A stretch of DNA of 64,000 nt from Plotosus lineatus (GCA_024760905.1 CM045735.1:28313749-28377748); one strand, 5' to 3'; positions 22,947 through 33,585 are shown, numbered from the stretch's first letter. Translations and numbers: made by a program. The notes: generated by a model not told the origin, from the sequence alone.

Positions 22947-23081
22947 ATGAGCATTAATAAAACGAAGCAATGCTCAAGGCTCACGCACAGCCACTTGAAT
23001 TTGGCTGTCACTCAGAATGTGAAGCCTGATATTGATGCGCTGGTAAAAGCTCAAAGATGCCAGATATCAGGAGTCAAGTAA
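22947..23081 (+). pseudogene. hAT transposase C-terminal fragment
   Basis: A 44-codon open segment from ATG 22947 to TAA 23079-23081 includes CSRLTHSHLNLAVTQNVKPD followed by IDALVKAQRCQISG. This is the conserved C-terminus of SCAND3/GTF2IRD2/ZBED5-type hAT transposases (pattern RLTxxHLxxxLxxxxTxxxxPxIxxLVxxxRCQxSG). It is the only transposase piece on this side. The 5' hAT end at 21241 lies upstream in the same orientation, and about 1.4 kb of LINE debris separates the two. Confidence 0.65.
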
Positions 23082-23580
23082 ACAATGCACCCCACTTAAA
23101 GTGCTGCATGAGACACCTTCATATGATTCTGTGATCTGTGAAACAGTTCTGTGAATCACAGAGACATTGTGTTTGTGTGTTCTTTATCCTCAGACTTTTC
23201 AAATAACTTGAAGTCATTTATGATTAATAGTGATGTTGCGTTTGCGCTACGTATTCTGGATACACTGTCCTTAGGCTCTAGCTTTATGTTTATATGTTTT
23301 TATGTTGATGTAGTATTGTTTTTAATTTATTTTATTTTATTTTATTTGTACATTAAACCTATTCTTGATTTGTGACTCTGTGGTTCTTGCACTTGTTTGA
23401 GCACCAGGATTTTATTATGTTTATCTACATTTCTGCCTGAGAAATGACACCCTGATATCATTCTGTGGTCTGTGATACTGTTATGGTTCTATGAATCACT
23501 GTAATCAGAAAAACTTTGTGCAAAGCACACACGGTACTGTTAGTTCTTATTCTTCTCTACCTGTATAATGATTGATACTA

Positions 23581-24016
23581 CAGGGATCCCTCACTTTCTG
23601 CAGTTAATTGGGACCAAGACCCCCCGCGACTGCCGAATTCCATGAAGTAGGATCAATCCCCCTGACTGACGTATACGTACATGTGTATATAATATCAATA
23701 AATACATATTCGTACTATAAATGCTTATAATAACAATTAAACATTCAAAAATAATGCATAGGATGTAAATAAAATATAAATACACACACACACAGATGCA
23801 AATGCACGCACTCAGATGCGCACCTCACATAAAAATGTAAGTAGTTTTGATGGGGGGTGTGGGTTCTTTTTTTGTTTTTGTTTGTTTGGGATTTTTTGCA
23901 TAATTGGCCTTGTTTTGCAGCATTTTCCGTATTTTTTAATTCGGTGAATAATTTTTAAAAAAGCGCAATGCACCGAAGCCACACAAATTGAAGTGTGAAG
24001 TAACGAGGGATCCCTG
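23581..24016. mobile_element. Pogo/Tigger-like MITE, family 1, copy 1
   Basis: It starts CAGGGATCCCTCACTTTCTG after TA (23579-23580) and ends ACGAGGGATCCCTG at 24016, an inverted repeat. The 3' TA is mutated to AA. The interior matches the copy at 50931-51417 (for example GACTGACGTATACGTACATG and TATATAATATCAATAAATAC). The 5' CAGGNAT-CCTC form and TA target are typical of pogo/Tigger elements. No coding sequence. Confidence 0.85.
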
Positions 24017-24169
24017 AAAACCACAGCCGGTATCACGCAGTTACCATTTGTTCCTGTTCTTTTTTTACTTGTTTTTTGTTTGTTTGTTTCTTTTCAGGTT
24101 TTCTTCCTGATTTCATTCCAGGAAAATTTCTTAGTCAGTGTTATCTTTGCATTGCTCATGACAAGCCTA

Positions 24170-24362
24170 TGTGGCCAAAGGTTTGTGGACACCTGACCAT
24201 GTGATTTTTGAACATCCTATTCCATGCTCTGTTTGCTGTTATGATAACCTCCCCTACTTTGGAAAGGTATTCCACCAGATTTCAGAGTATGGCTGTGGGA
24301 TTCAGCTACACCAGCATTAGTGAGGTTTTGCATTAATGCCAAGCAAGAAAGATTGGGGTGCA
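24170..24362 (+). mobile_element. Tc1-like terminal fragment
   Basis: TA at 24168-24169 is followed by TGTGGCCAAAGGTTTGTGGA, CACCTGACCATGTG and then blocks such as TTCCACCAGATTTCAGAGTA and GCATTAGTGAGGTTTTGCAT. This is the end of a common fish Tc1-derived family. Only one end is present. Confidence 0.7.
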
Positions 24363-24420
24363 GTAAGTATTACATTACAAATCAAACCAAGCACTGCCAT
24401 GCTAGAACATTCACAAAATA

Positions 24421-25178
24421 CACTCACTATCCGAGTTATGACCTATATCGGTTCCGACCAACTAGTCGTAAGTCAGATTGGTCGTATGTCAGATATTTAA
24501 CACAACGAAACCGAAACCACCCAGCACTCGCTATGAATTCATGTGAAGCATATTTTTCACCTGCACATTCTTTCAACAGGTGAAATAAACTTGTAGCCTT
24601 CCTTTGCACTCACTTTCACATTTCTTTGCCTATTATCTTCCAACCACGTGTATCGCAACTGTTCCATCTCTACAATCGGTCCTTCAAGCTGTTTTTTGAT
24701 GGTAGTTGACTTAATTGGGGCTGCTGCATTCACTAAGTCCTTAATGCAGTCCTTATACTTCAAAATTATAGACACCGTGTAGTGGGAGTGATGGAGATCT
24801 CGAGTGATAGAATTTAATTTTTTCCCTCCTTCATACTACTTTATCACTTTCACCTTCGTCTCCAACGATAGTGCCTTCTTTGGTTTCTTGGTAGAATTGC
24901 CATCTGATGAATCAAACTTCTTCTTGGGGGCCATGGTAACCGTGTACAGTAAATGAATGTAAAATTGTACTGTAAAAGAGATGTTACTGTGACAGTATTT
25001 AGTCACTGAGTGTAGTGATAGAATGCTGTAAGTGTGAGATGCTGGGATGCTGTGCTGCCAAAACTATTTTACGCGTTGCGCTGCCAGATATATGCAGGAA
25101 ACTGATAGGCATCTGCTAGATGTGGTCGTAAGTATGGGTGGACATAACTCGCGTACATCATAATTTGGACAGTGATTG
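24421..25178 (-). mobile_element. Pogo/Tigger-like element, family 2
   Basis: TA (24419-24420) then CACTCACTATCCGAGTTATG at the left. The right end is ...GGACAGTGATTG at 25178 with TA at 25179-25180. Inverted ends: CACTCACTATCC pairs with CAATCACTGTCC, and CGAGTTATGACC with CGAGTTATGTCC. The right arm has about 15 extra bases between the two blocks. A transposase N-terminus lies on the minus strand (24557-24934). The remainder of the transposase is deleted. Confidence 0.85.
24557..24934 (-). pseudogene. Tigger (pogo-type) transposase N-terminus, one in-frame stop
   Basis: From the ATG at 24932-24934 the minus strand reads MAPKKKFDSSDGNSTKKPKK and ALSLETKVKVIK, then a TAG. It continues in the same frame as YEGGKKLNSITRDLHHSHYT, VSIILKYKDCIKDLVNAAAP and EMEQLRYTWLEDNRQRNVKV. 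This is the CENP-B-type N-terminal helix-turn-helix followed by the start of the HTH_Tnp_Tc5 region of Tigger transposases, which bind the TIRs. The DDE catalytic domain is absent. At ~125 codons it is about a quarter of the usual ~500. Inactive. Confidence 0.8.
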
Positions 25179-25377
25179 TATTAAGAAACATCTTTATTTC
25201 ATCGAAATATTACGACAGAAATGACTCTCTTTATATATCACGGCGCCTGTGATCGACTGAGGTACCTCTCATTGTGCATTACTACCTGTACACAACCTTG
25301 TTCCTAAGATAATTTTTCTGCTCTACTACAACCATGACCAATCATTTACTATAGATAAGTAAATGAGATCTTCATTT

Positions 25378-25508
25378 ATTCATTCTTTCATTTTCTAAGG
25401 CGCTTAATCCTAATTAGAGTCGCAGCATGGCTGGCGCCCATCTCAGCTGACTCCTGGGGAGGACAGGGTAGTCCCTGGATGGCTCGCCAGGCCATCGCAG
25501 GGCAGAGT
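25378..25508 (-). mobile_element. SINE-A2 / SINE-B tail fragment
   Basis: The minus strand gives CTGCGATGGCCTGGCGAGCC, then the tail CTAATTAGGATTAAGCGCC and AAATGAAAGAATGAATAAAT. Confidence 0.8.
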
Positions 25509-27423
25509 GAGATCTCCATCTTCTCTTCCCAATTTCTCTGTCATTCTTTCATTTCTCTCCCCCCACCCCACCTCCCTCAAATACACACACCGAGGTCACA
25601 CATAGCCTGAGAAAGATCATGTGTCTGAATGTATTTATGCAAGGCAGACAGGTAGAGACGGGCTGTGTGTGAAATTCCTTGTGTGTGAATCTGGGTATCA
25701 GTGTGTGAATTTTGCTACCATCAGCTCTGATTGCAAATGCCTGCTCTGAAAATTCAACCAAATCACTGAGCCAGCACTAACATTTCCTCCAATCGGAATG
25801 TCCGAGAAACACCAGGGCATGTCTCAACGCTTTCCCACAATCAGACGGTCTCACGATTATAGTGGCCAATCAGAAAACTGAATTTTAACATGACAATACA
25901 AACAGCTAATTGGTTACTGTTTCAAGGATATTTACGTTTTTTACATTTCATGTCTACATAATTATATCAAACATGAAACTACACGTATATGGTTTCTAAA
26001 CTTGATATAAAGCAATCTGTTCAGCAAAGTGATGGACGGTGAGTCACATATAATACACAATACAAAGCTGTATCAAGTGGCCTCTTATCCCTTGGTTTTA
26101 TAACTCAAACATCCATCATGATTCCCAAGTAAGGGTTGTACACGATGACCCAATACCATATCTATAAAACTAGAGCCAATCGATAATTTTACACATCAGT
26201 TTCAACTCCAGCAGCCCAGAATTAGGAATGTTTGATGATATTTACAAACTGGGTTCCAAAGAAGTTGGCACACTATACAAATTGTGAATAAAAACTGAAT
26301 GCCAGGATGTGGAAGTGCCAAATTTCAATATTTTATTCCAAATAGAACATAAATGACAGGTCAAAAGTTTAAACTGAGAAAATGTTTTATTTTAAGAAAA
26401 AAAATATGTTGATTTCAAATTTTATGGTGTCAACAAATTTCAAAAAAGTTGGGACAGGTAGCGATAATAGGCTCGAAAAGTCAATTGTACTTATAATGAA
26501 CAGCTGGAAAACCAATTACCACTAATGAGGTCCATTGGAAAAATGACTTGGTATAAAAAAAGCTTCTCGGGTGGCAGTGTCTCTCAGAAGTGAAGATGGG
26601 TAGGGGATCACCAATTCCCCCAATGTTGTGCAGAAAGATAGTGGAGCAATCATCATCTACCGTGCATAACATCATCCAAAGATTCAGAGAATCTGGAACA
26701 ATCTCTGTGCGTAAGGGTCAAGGCTGAAAAACCATACTGGATGACCATGATCTTTGGGCCCTTAAATGGCACTGCACCACAAACAGGAATGCTACTGTAA
26801 GGGAAATCACAGAATGGGCTCAGCAATACTTCCAAAAACCATTGTCAGTGAACACAATCCACCGTGCCATCCGCCCTTGCCAGCTGAAACTCTACAGCAC
26901 AAACAAGAAGCCATTTCTAAACAGGACCCAGAAGCGCAGACGTTTTCTCTGGGCCAAGGGTCATTTAAAATGGAGCATGGAAAAGGGGAACACTGTTCTA
27001 TGGTCAGACAAATCTCGATTCGAAGTTTTTTATGGAAAACTGGAACGCCATGTCATCCGGACGAAGGAGGACAAAAGACAACCCAAGTTGTTATCAGCGT
27101 TCAGTTCAGAAGTCTGCATCTGTGATGGTATGGGGTTGCATGAGTGCATGGCACATGGGCAGCTTGCACATCTGGAAAGGCACCATCAATGCAGAAAGGT
27201 ATATATTATTCAGGTTCTAGAACAACATACGCTCCCATCCTGACGTCGTCTCTTTCAGAGAAGACCTTGCATTTTTCAACATGATAATACCAGACCATAT
27301 GCAGCATTAATTACAACATCATGGCTGCGTAGGAGAAGGATCCAGGTATTGAAATGGGCAGCCTGCAGTTCAGATCGTTCACCTACAGAGAATATTTGGC
27401 ACATCATATAGAGGAAGATGCAA

Positions 27424-30400
27424 TGCAGCCGGGGGGGGGGGGGGCACAAACCAGTGTCTCTCCCCCTTACGCCGGTCCCAAGCCCGGATGAATGCAGAGG
27501 GCTGTGTTAGGAAGGGCATCCGACGTAAAACCAATGCCAAACTTTATCATGCAAATCACAAACATTACCTCCATACTGGATCGGTCAAGGCCCGGGTGAA
27601 CAACGAGCGCCATCAGTGCTGTTAACCAACAGAGTGCTGATGGAAATTGGACTACTGTTGTTCGAAGGACAGGTGGGAGGCGTGTCCATAGGCAGAGAGA
27701 GAAGAGGAAAAGCATGAGTCTAGGACTGAGAGTAAGGACTTTGAATGTTGGAACTATGCAAAGAAAAGATAGAGAGCTGGCTGATATGATGCAGAGGAGG
27801 AAGGTGGACATACTGTGTGTTCAGGATACCAGGTGGAAAGATAGCAAAGCTAGAATCTTAGGAGCAGTGTTTAAGCTGTTTTATCATGGTGTGGATGGGA
27901 AGAGAAATGGAGTAGGAGTCATCTTGAAGGAGGGGTTTGTCGGGAATGTTTTAGAAGTGAAAAGAGTGTTAGACAGAGTCATGAGTCTCAAGTTAGAAAT
28001 TGAAAGTGTGATGTTCAACGTTGTTAGTGCTTATGCCCCACAGGCAGGATGTGAGCGAGAAGAGAAGGAGAGATTCTGGAGTGACTTAGATGAAGTGATG
28101 CAGAGTACCCCCGGAGGTAAAAGAGTGGTCATTGGTGCAGACTTCAACGGACATGTTGGTGCAGGCAACAGAGGGAACGAGGAAGTGATGGGCAGAAGGA
28201 CAGATGTTGATCGATTTTGCAAAAAGGATGGAAATGGCTGTGGTGAATACGTTCTTCCAGAAGAGACAGGAGCATAAGGTGACTTATAAAAGCAGAGGTA
28301 GGAGCACACAGGTAGACTACATCTTGTGTAGACGACGCAGTTTGAAGGAAGTCAGTGACTGCAAAGTAGTAGTAGGTGAGAGTGTTGCCAAACAGCATAG
28401 GATGGTGGTGTGCAGGATGACGCTGATGGTGAGGAAGGTGAATAAGGCAAAGGCAGAGCAGAAGACAAAATGATGGAAGCTGAAAAAAGAAGATTGTCGT
28501 GTTGTCTTCAAGGAGGGGTTGAAACAGGCCTTGGGTGGTCAGGAAGTGCTTCCAGATGACTGGACAACTACAGCAAATGTGTTCAGGGAGACAGGTAGGA
28601 GAGTACTTTGTGTGTCCTCTGGAAGGAAAGTAGATAAGGAGACTTGGTGGTGGAATGAGGAAGTGCAGGAGTGTGTACAAAGGAAGGGGTTAGCTAAGAA
28701 GATGTGGGACATTGAGAGGACTGAAGAGAGTAAACAGGAGTACAGGGAGACACAGCGTAAGGTGAAAGTAGTGGTGTCAAAGGCCAAACAGAGGGCGTAT
28801 GATGACTTGTATGATAGGTTGGATAGTAAGGAGGCAGGAAATGATCTATATAGATTGGCACAGCAGAGAGATAGAGATGGGAAGGACGTGCAGCAAGTTA
28901 GATTGATAAAGGACAGAGAGGGAAATGTATTGACTGATGACAGAAGTGTGCTGGGAAGATGGAAAGAGTACTTTGAAGAGCTGATGAATGAGGAAAGTGA
29001 GAGAGCAAAAAAAGAGTAGAAGGAGTGACCGTTGAGGACCAGGAAGTAGCAAAGATTAGTATGGGTGAAGTGAGGAGGACACTGAACACGATGAAGAGTG
29101 GAAAGGCAGTTGGTCCTGATGATATACCTGTGGATGTATGGAAGTGTCTGGGAGAGGTAGCAGTAGATATTCTGACAAGAACATTCAACAAGGTCTTAGA
29201 GAGTGAGAGGATGCCAGAGGAATATAGGAGAAGTGTGCTGGTGCCCATTTTTAAGAACAAGGGAGACATGCGGAGTTGTGGAAACTACAGAGGGATAAAG
29301 TTGATGAGTCATATGATGAAGTTATGGGAAAGAATAGTGGAAGCTAGACTAAGGGCAGAGGTCAGCATTTGTGAACAACAGTTTGGTTTCATGTGAAGAA
29401 AGAGCACAACAGATGCAGTGTTTGCCTTGAGGATGGTAATAGAGAAGTACACAGAGGATCAGAGGGAGTTGCATTGTGCCTTTGTGGATTTGGAAAAAAC
29501 ATATGACAGGGTGCCAAGAGAAGAACTGTGGTATTGCATGAGGAAGTCTGGAGTGGCAGAGAAGTATGTTAGAGTGGTGCAGGACATGTATGAGGGATAT
29601 AAGACAGTCGTGAGGTGTGCTGTCGGTGTGACCGAAGAATTCAAGGTGGAGGTAGGACTGCATCAAGGATCAGCTCTCAGCCCCTTCTTGTTTGCGATGG
29701 TGATGGACAGGCTGACAGGCAAGGTTAGACAAGAATCTCCATGGACTATGATATTTGCAGATGACATTGTGATCTGTAGTGAGAGCAGAGAACAAGTGGA
29801 GGAAAATCTAGAGGTGGAGGTATGCCCTAGAAAGGAGAGGGATGAAGGTAAATCAAAACATATGTGTATGAATGAGAAGGACCCAGGAGGTACGGTGAGG
29901 TTACAGGGAGCAGAGATAACGAAGGTGGAGGACTTTAAGTTCTTAGGCTCAACAATCCAGAGCAATGGAGAGTGTGGAAAAGAGGTGAATAAGCCTGTGC
30001 AGGCAGGTTGGAATGGTTGGAGAAAAGTGTCCGGTGTGATGTGCGATAGGAGAGAATCAGCAAGAATGAAAGGAAAAGTGTACAAGACGGTGATGAGGCC
30101 AGCAATGTTGTATGGTTTAGAAACAGTGGCGCTGAGGAAAAGACAGGAGGCAGAGCTGGAGGTAGCAGAGATGAAAATGTTGAGGTTCTCTTTGGGAGTA
30201 ACGAGGATGGATAGGATCAGAAATGAGAACATCAGAGGGACAGCACATGTAAGATGTTTTGGAGACAAAATCAGAGAGGCTGGATTGAGATGGTTTGGAC
30301 ATATACAGAGGAGGGATAGTGAATATATTGGCAGTAGGATGCTGAGGTTAGAACTACCAGGCAGAAGGCCTAGAGGAAACCCAAAGAAGAGATTTATGGA

Positions 30401-30528
30401 TGTGGTGAAGGAAGACATGAAGGTCGTTGGAGTAAGAGAAGAAGATGCAGAGGACAGGGTGAGATGGAGGCAGATGATTTGCTGTGGCAACCCCTGCAGG
30501 GAACAGCCGAAAGGAAAAGAAGAAAAAG
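27424..30528 (+). mobile_element. LINE-1r (RTE-clade) copy C, full length, in Tc1 T1
   Basis: Bounded by a perfect 18-bp target duplication ATATAGAGGAAGATGCAA at 27406-27423 and 30529-30546. The 5' end is TGCAGCC plus 14 G (27431-27444), then CACAAACCAGTGTCTCTCCC. The 3' end is GGAACAGCCGAAAGGAAAAG with an A/G-rich tail. Length is 3105 bp, consistent with copies B (3039) and D (3163). Confidence 0.97.
27600..30497 (+). pseudogene. RTE endonuclease / reverse transcriptase pseudogene (copy C)
   Basis: The endonuclease segment (27714-28277) has TLNVGTMQRKDRELADMMQR, CVQDTRW (the catalytic QET Glu is Asp), VVSAYAPQAGCE and IGADFNGHVGAGNRG. A ~40-bp deletion follows (GMGRR skips GRFGIQDRN). The RT segments carry GPDDIPVDVWKCLG (~29118), NYRGIKLMSHMMKLWERIVE, QQFGFM then TGA at 29394-29396, VDLEKTYDRVPREELWYCMR, LHQGSALSPFLFAMVMDRLT, FADDIVICSES (~29755) and KFLGSTIQSNGECG. 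The last open segment runs 29418-30569. The natural TGA stop seen in copies B and D is TGC here, so the frame runs on into the tail and the flanking Tc1. RT catalytic residues are intact but the frame is broken in at least four places. Confidence 0.93.
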
Positions 30529-31144
30529 ATATAGAGGAAGATGCAACACCGAAGGCCCAAGACAGTTGAATGGTTCGAGGCCTGTATTAGACAAGAATGG
30601 GACAGCATTCCTATTCCTAAACTTGAGAAACTTGTCTCCTCGGTCCCCAGACGTTTGCAGACTATTGTAAGAAATAGAGGGGATGCCTCACAGTGGTGAA
30701 AATGGCCTTGTCCTAACTTTTTTTGAGATTTGTTGACACCATGAAATTTAAAATCAAAATATTTTCCCCTTAAAATGATACATTTCCTCAGTTTAAACTT
30801 TTGACCCTGTCATCCATGTTCTATTCAGAATAAAATATTGAAATTTGGCACCTCCAAATCATTGCATTCAGTTTTTATTCATAATTTACATAGTGTGCCA
30901 ACTTTGGAATCTGGTTTGTAGTTCAGAAGCATTTTGACTGTAGAGCTGTAAGATGCTGTGTTCAATTGACATCAAAAGTGCAAAATCAGAATGAAGATTT
31001 ATACAGAGGCTCAGAAACATTGAAGGTTGTTCAAGTTTGTGTGTTGAAGCCACAAATTGTAAAAAAAAAAAAAACAAGGACAGATTTAATGTAACACCAC
31101 TGTGCAGCAGGAGTAAAAGGTGACTACAAAGGTACAGAATTTAA

Positions 31145-31279
31145 GTCTTTTTTTCCTTTCGGCTGTTCCCTTCAGGGGTCGCCACAGCAAATGATCTGCC
31201 TCCATCTCATCCTATCCTCTGCATCTTCTACTTTTACTCCAACTACCTTCATGTCCTCCTTCACCACATCCTTAAATCT
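31145..31279 (-). mobile_element. LINE-1r copy E, extreme 5' truncation
   Basis: The 135-bp minus-strand 3' end begins CTTTCGGCTGTTCCCTTCAG on plus and reaches only to CCACATCCTTAAATCT. A perfect 12-bp target duplication TACAGAATTTAA flanks it at 31133-31144 and 31280-31291. A textbook 5'-truncated LINE insertion. Confidence 0.93.
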
Positions 31280-31544
31280 TACAGAATTTAAATAAAAGGG
31301 ATTTATTACCAAACTAGACTGAGAGATCTTACTCACAGTGCAAACACGCAGTCAGGAAACGAGCAGAAGGTCAAGATAATGAGCAGAGAGAATATCAGAG
31401 GCAAAGCAGACTCACCACCGAGGATCGGGCACAGCTTGACGGGTCTAGTGTGGATCTGATTTTAATCAAGGAGCAACAGCCTTTTATAGACTATGTCATG
31501 TGAATGATCGTCGAGGATATACATGTATTGCTGCGTAAGACTAT

Positions 31545-31740
31545 AGATGGTCCTAAGTTGCGAATGCTATTGATATGCTAGACATTCATTTGTAAAAGTT
31601 ATACGTAGGTTCAAATTACGCAAGACATATTCAACTTATGAGTGACTTACAAATAACGTGCGAACAATCACATAACTTATCTACTACCTATGGCCAGAGT
31701 ATGTGGAACGTAAGACCCATACACTGGTACAGTATCCTCG
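31545..31740. mobile_element. possible pogo/Tigger-like MITE
   Basis: TATAGATGGTCCTAAGTTGC followed by repeated AAATTACGCAAG / AACTTATGAG / CTTACAAATAACG phrases resembles the terminal sequences of Tigger-like elements in this window. A convincing partner end is not visible. Confidence 0.3.
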
Positions 31741-31850
31741 CCATGCTAGAACCTATAGCAGCTTGCTGGAACTGATACAAAACTCACCAATAAATATTTT
31801 ACATACACCAGAGTGTTCGCCTCGGCATACACTGGCTAAATAATCAATGT

Positions 31851-32135
31851 GTGACAGGTGCATGAGCATCTCACCAGTCCGTCACCACAACCATTCACAC
31901 TTACACTTGAGGTAACTTCATAGGTGGTTTTGTTCAAGGTATACCAGTTTCCTCCCACAGTCTAAAAACAGGCATATTAGGCTAATTAGCTAATCCAAAC
32001 TGCCCTATGAACTGAATGTGAGTGTGATTGACTGTTCAGTATGTACACCACCTTTGCACAGTGTCAGCTCTCATTGGCTCCAACCTCCCTAGTAGGATTA
32101 AGCAGTTTGGTAAATGAATTAATGAGACTGTTTTG
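31851..32135. mobile_element. two opposed SINE-B fragments
   Basis: 31860-31922 is minus-oriented (CTCACCAGTCCGTCACCACA, CATTCACACTTACACTTGAG). 31945-32135 is plus-oriented (GTTTCCTCCCACAGTCTAAA, GTAGGATTAAGCAGTTTGG, AATGAATTAATGA). Together they form an inverted pair. Confidence 0.65.
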
Positions 32136-32423
32136 TTCCATTCAGCATGAATAACCATCACAGCACTTTACACACCACAAAAATGTGCTGTCTAATCAAG
32201 ATTTAAATTTTATCTCCAGCCAAAAATTATTTTTGATCTTGTTTTAGGAATAATATAATATGTAAGAATGTGTAAAATTATTCACAAAGTTTCAAGAATT
32301 TTTAAATAAAAAAAAAAAATTGTGTTAAATCAAGTTAATTATCTGCCAGTGCAGAAAGATAATTACATTTAGTAAGACTTCCCAAAATAATAAAAATGTT
32401 CTTCAAACTTTATTCTTACCGAT

Positions 32424-32482
32424 GAGTGTCGGCCTCCAGCGACCCTAATTAGGATTAAGAGGTTCAGAAAATGAATGAATGA
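32424..32482 (+). mobile_element. SINE-A2/SINE-B tail fragment
   Basis: GACCCTAATTAGGATTAAGA followed by GGTTCAGAAAATGAATGAAT. Only the tail is present. Confidence 0.75.
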
Positions 32483-32819
32483 TTAAATCTTACCAAATAT
32501 AATTATCCTACTGTCCTGCCCTGATTTAAGAGGATACAAACTATAATCAAGAAAAATATTTAATATATAAGATTTTACATATTGATTCCATGGCAAATTT
32601 TTGCAGTGCACCAATCAGCATGTCTTCAGAGATGTTCTCCCTCCATCTGCATGGTTTAGACTCATCACAACTTCATATCAGTCACAATGTCTTAAAATAT
32701 CACACATGCTTCCACCAGCCAGAATGTATTTATAATGTGAAAACACCTTCAGAAACTCACAACTGCCTCATACAATCAGTATGTCTTAAGAGACAGAACC
32801 GCTGCAATAAATGGTAACT

Positions 32820-32820
<1 letters not shown>

Positions 32821-32877
<57 letters not shown>

Positions 32878-32940
32878 AATGTCACAGATGTCGATTTCAT
32901 TGGCATGAATTAAATATTTCGATCCCTCGCCACATGCACG

Positions 32941-33028
<88 letters not shown>
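32821..33028. repeat. (TG)n and (CA)n microsatellites
   Basis: A TG array at 32821-32875 and a CA array at 32945-33028 are separated by 70 bp. Being complementary in sense, they form a large potential inverted pair. They lie 200 bp from the host exon. The long ORFs here are repeat translations. Confidence 0.97.
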
Positions 33029-33029
<1 letters not shown>

Positions 33030-33230
33030 GCTTGCAGAGGATTAAGATACATTGTTCCCCCTACAGGCCAATCTGTGCTACTTCCAGCCACCATACATGG
33101 CACATTTGATGGATTCATGCAATCATGCCAGATCCCATCATTAAAACATGGTCTGCATTTTATCCAGATGTATTAAGGCAAGGAGTTTAAGTCTTGAAGT
33201 GTGTGTATCTCACAAAATCTGTTTTCTTAC

Positions 33231-33385
33231 CTGCGTACTGTGAGCTGCAGAGTTTTGTATGATCCTTTGACCAGAGAGATGGCCTCCTGTCTAAACCCAC
33301 TGAGCTCCACACCATTAATGATGATGACTTCATCCCCGACCAGCAGGGGGCAATGTAAAGACCTAGCTTTACCACCCTCCTCTAC
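33231..33385 (-). CDS. Shroom-family PDZ exon (partial host gene)
   Basis: This is the only convincing host coding sequence. On the minus strand an acceptor (TGTGTTTGTGTGTAG, part of a pyrimidine-poor GT repeat) precedes 155 bp that are open in one frame and end at a canonical donor GTAAGAAAAC. The peptide begins [20 protein letters not shown], continues [20 protein letters not shown] and ends [12 protein letters not shown]. The pattern EEGGKA..LxxGDEVxxING..[25 protein letters not shown] is the second half of a PDZ domain, with its betaC-betaF strands and the alphaB helix [12 protein letters not shown]. It fits Shroom proteins, actin- and ROCK-associated scaffolds that drive apical constriction, best. 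The exon ends in phase 2. The GLGF loop should be in an upstream exon at higher coordinates and was not found. It could be another PDZ scaffold. Two large CA/TG arrays flank the exon within 400 bp. Confidence 0.68.
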
Positions 33386-33504
33386 CTACACACAAACACA
33401 CACACAAAAGGTACATTATTTACATACTGAAGCTATAGGTGGACTTTCTAGGACACACAGAAGGAATAAAGTACTAACACTTCAAAGGAATATTTTCTGT
33501 GAAG

Positions 33505-33585
33505 CTGCAACCACACACACAGACACACAGACACACACACATACGCATGAACTCACACACACAAACACTCACACATACACAAATG
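33505..33585. repeat. CA-rich tract
   Basis: Imperfect CACACA / CACAGA / CATACA repeats on the 5' side of the host exon, with no coding content. Confidence 0.85.

Larger units (their letters stand above)
26596..30699 (+). pseudogene. Tc1 transposase (T1), disrupted by LINE-1r C
   Basis: From ATG 26596 the frame reads MGRGSPIPPMLCRKIVEQSS, a TGA at 26719, then TEWAQQYFQKPLSVNTIHRA, FLWAKGHLKWSMEKGNTVLW and SDKSRFEVFYGK. WSDKSRF holds the first catalytic Asp. FQHDNTRPYAA (about 27278) holds the second. DRSPTENIWHII (about 27376) holds the terminal-acid region in the usual PTENxW form. After the LINE the frame resumes at 30546 with RRPKTVEWFEACIRQEWDSI and SSVPRRLQTIVRNRGDASQW, stopping at TGA 30697-30699. 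Broken by the TGA, a frameshift near 27090 and 27240, a TAG at the LINE junction and the LINE itself. Confidence 0.9.
26245..30918 (+). mobile_element. Tc1-like transposon T1, split by LINE-1r copy C
   Basis: Flanking TA pairs are at 26243-26244 and 30919-30920. Terminal inverted repeats of about 210-220 bp (26245-26460 and 30703-30918) match by eye, from CAAACTGGGTTCCAAAGAAG inwards through GGTGTCAACAAAT. Removing the LINE and one 18-bp duplication (3123 bp) leaves 1551 bp, the normal size of a Tc1 element. The transposase runs left to right with the third catalytic region on both sides of the LINE. Confidence 0.95.

Noticed and set aside
26766..27243. Separate overlapping genes in the Tc1 T1 region
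   Set aside because: They are frames of one transposase broken by stops and frameshifts.
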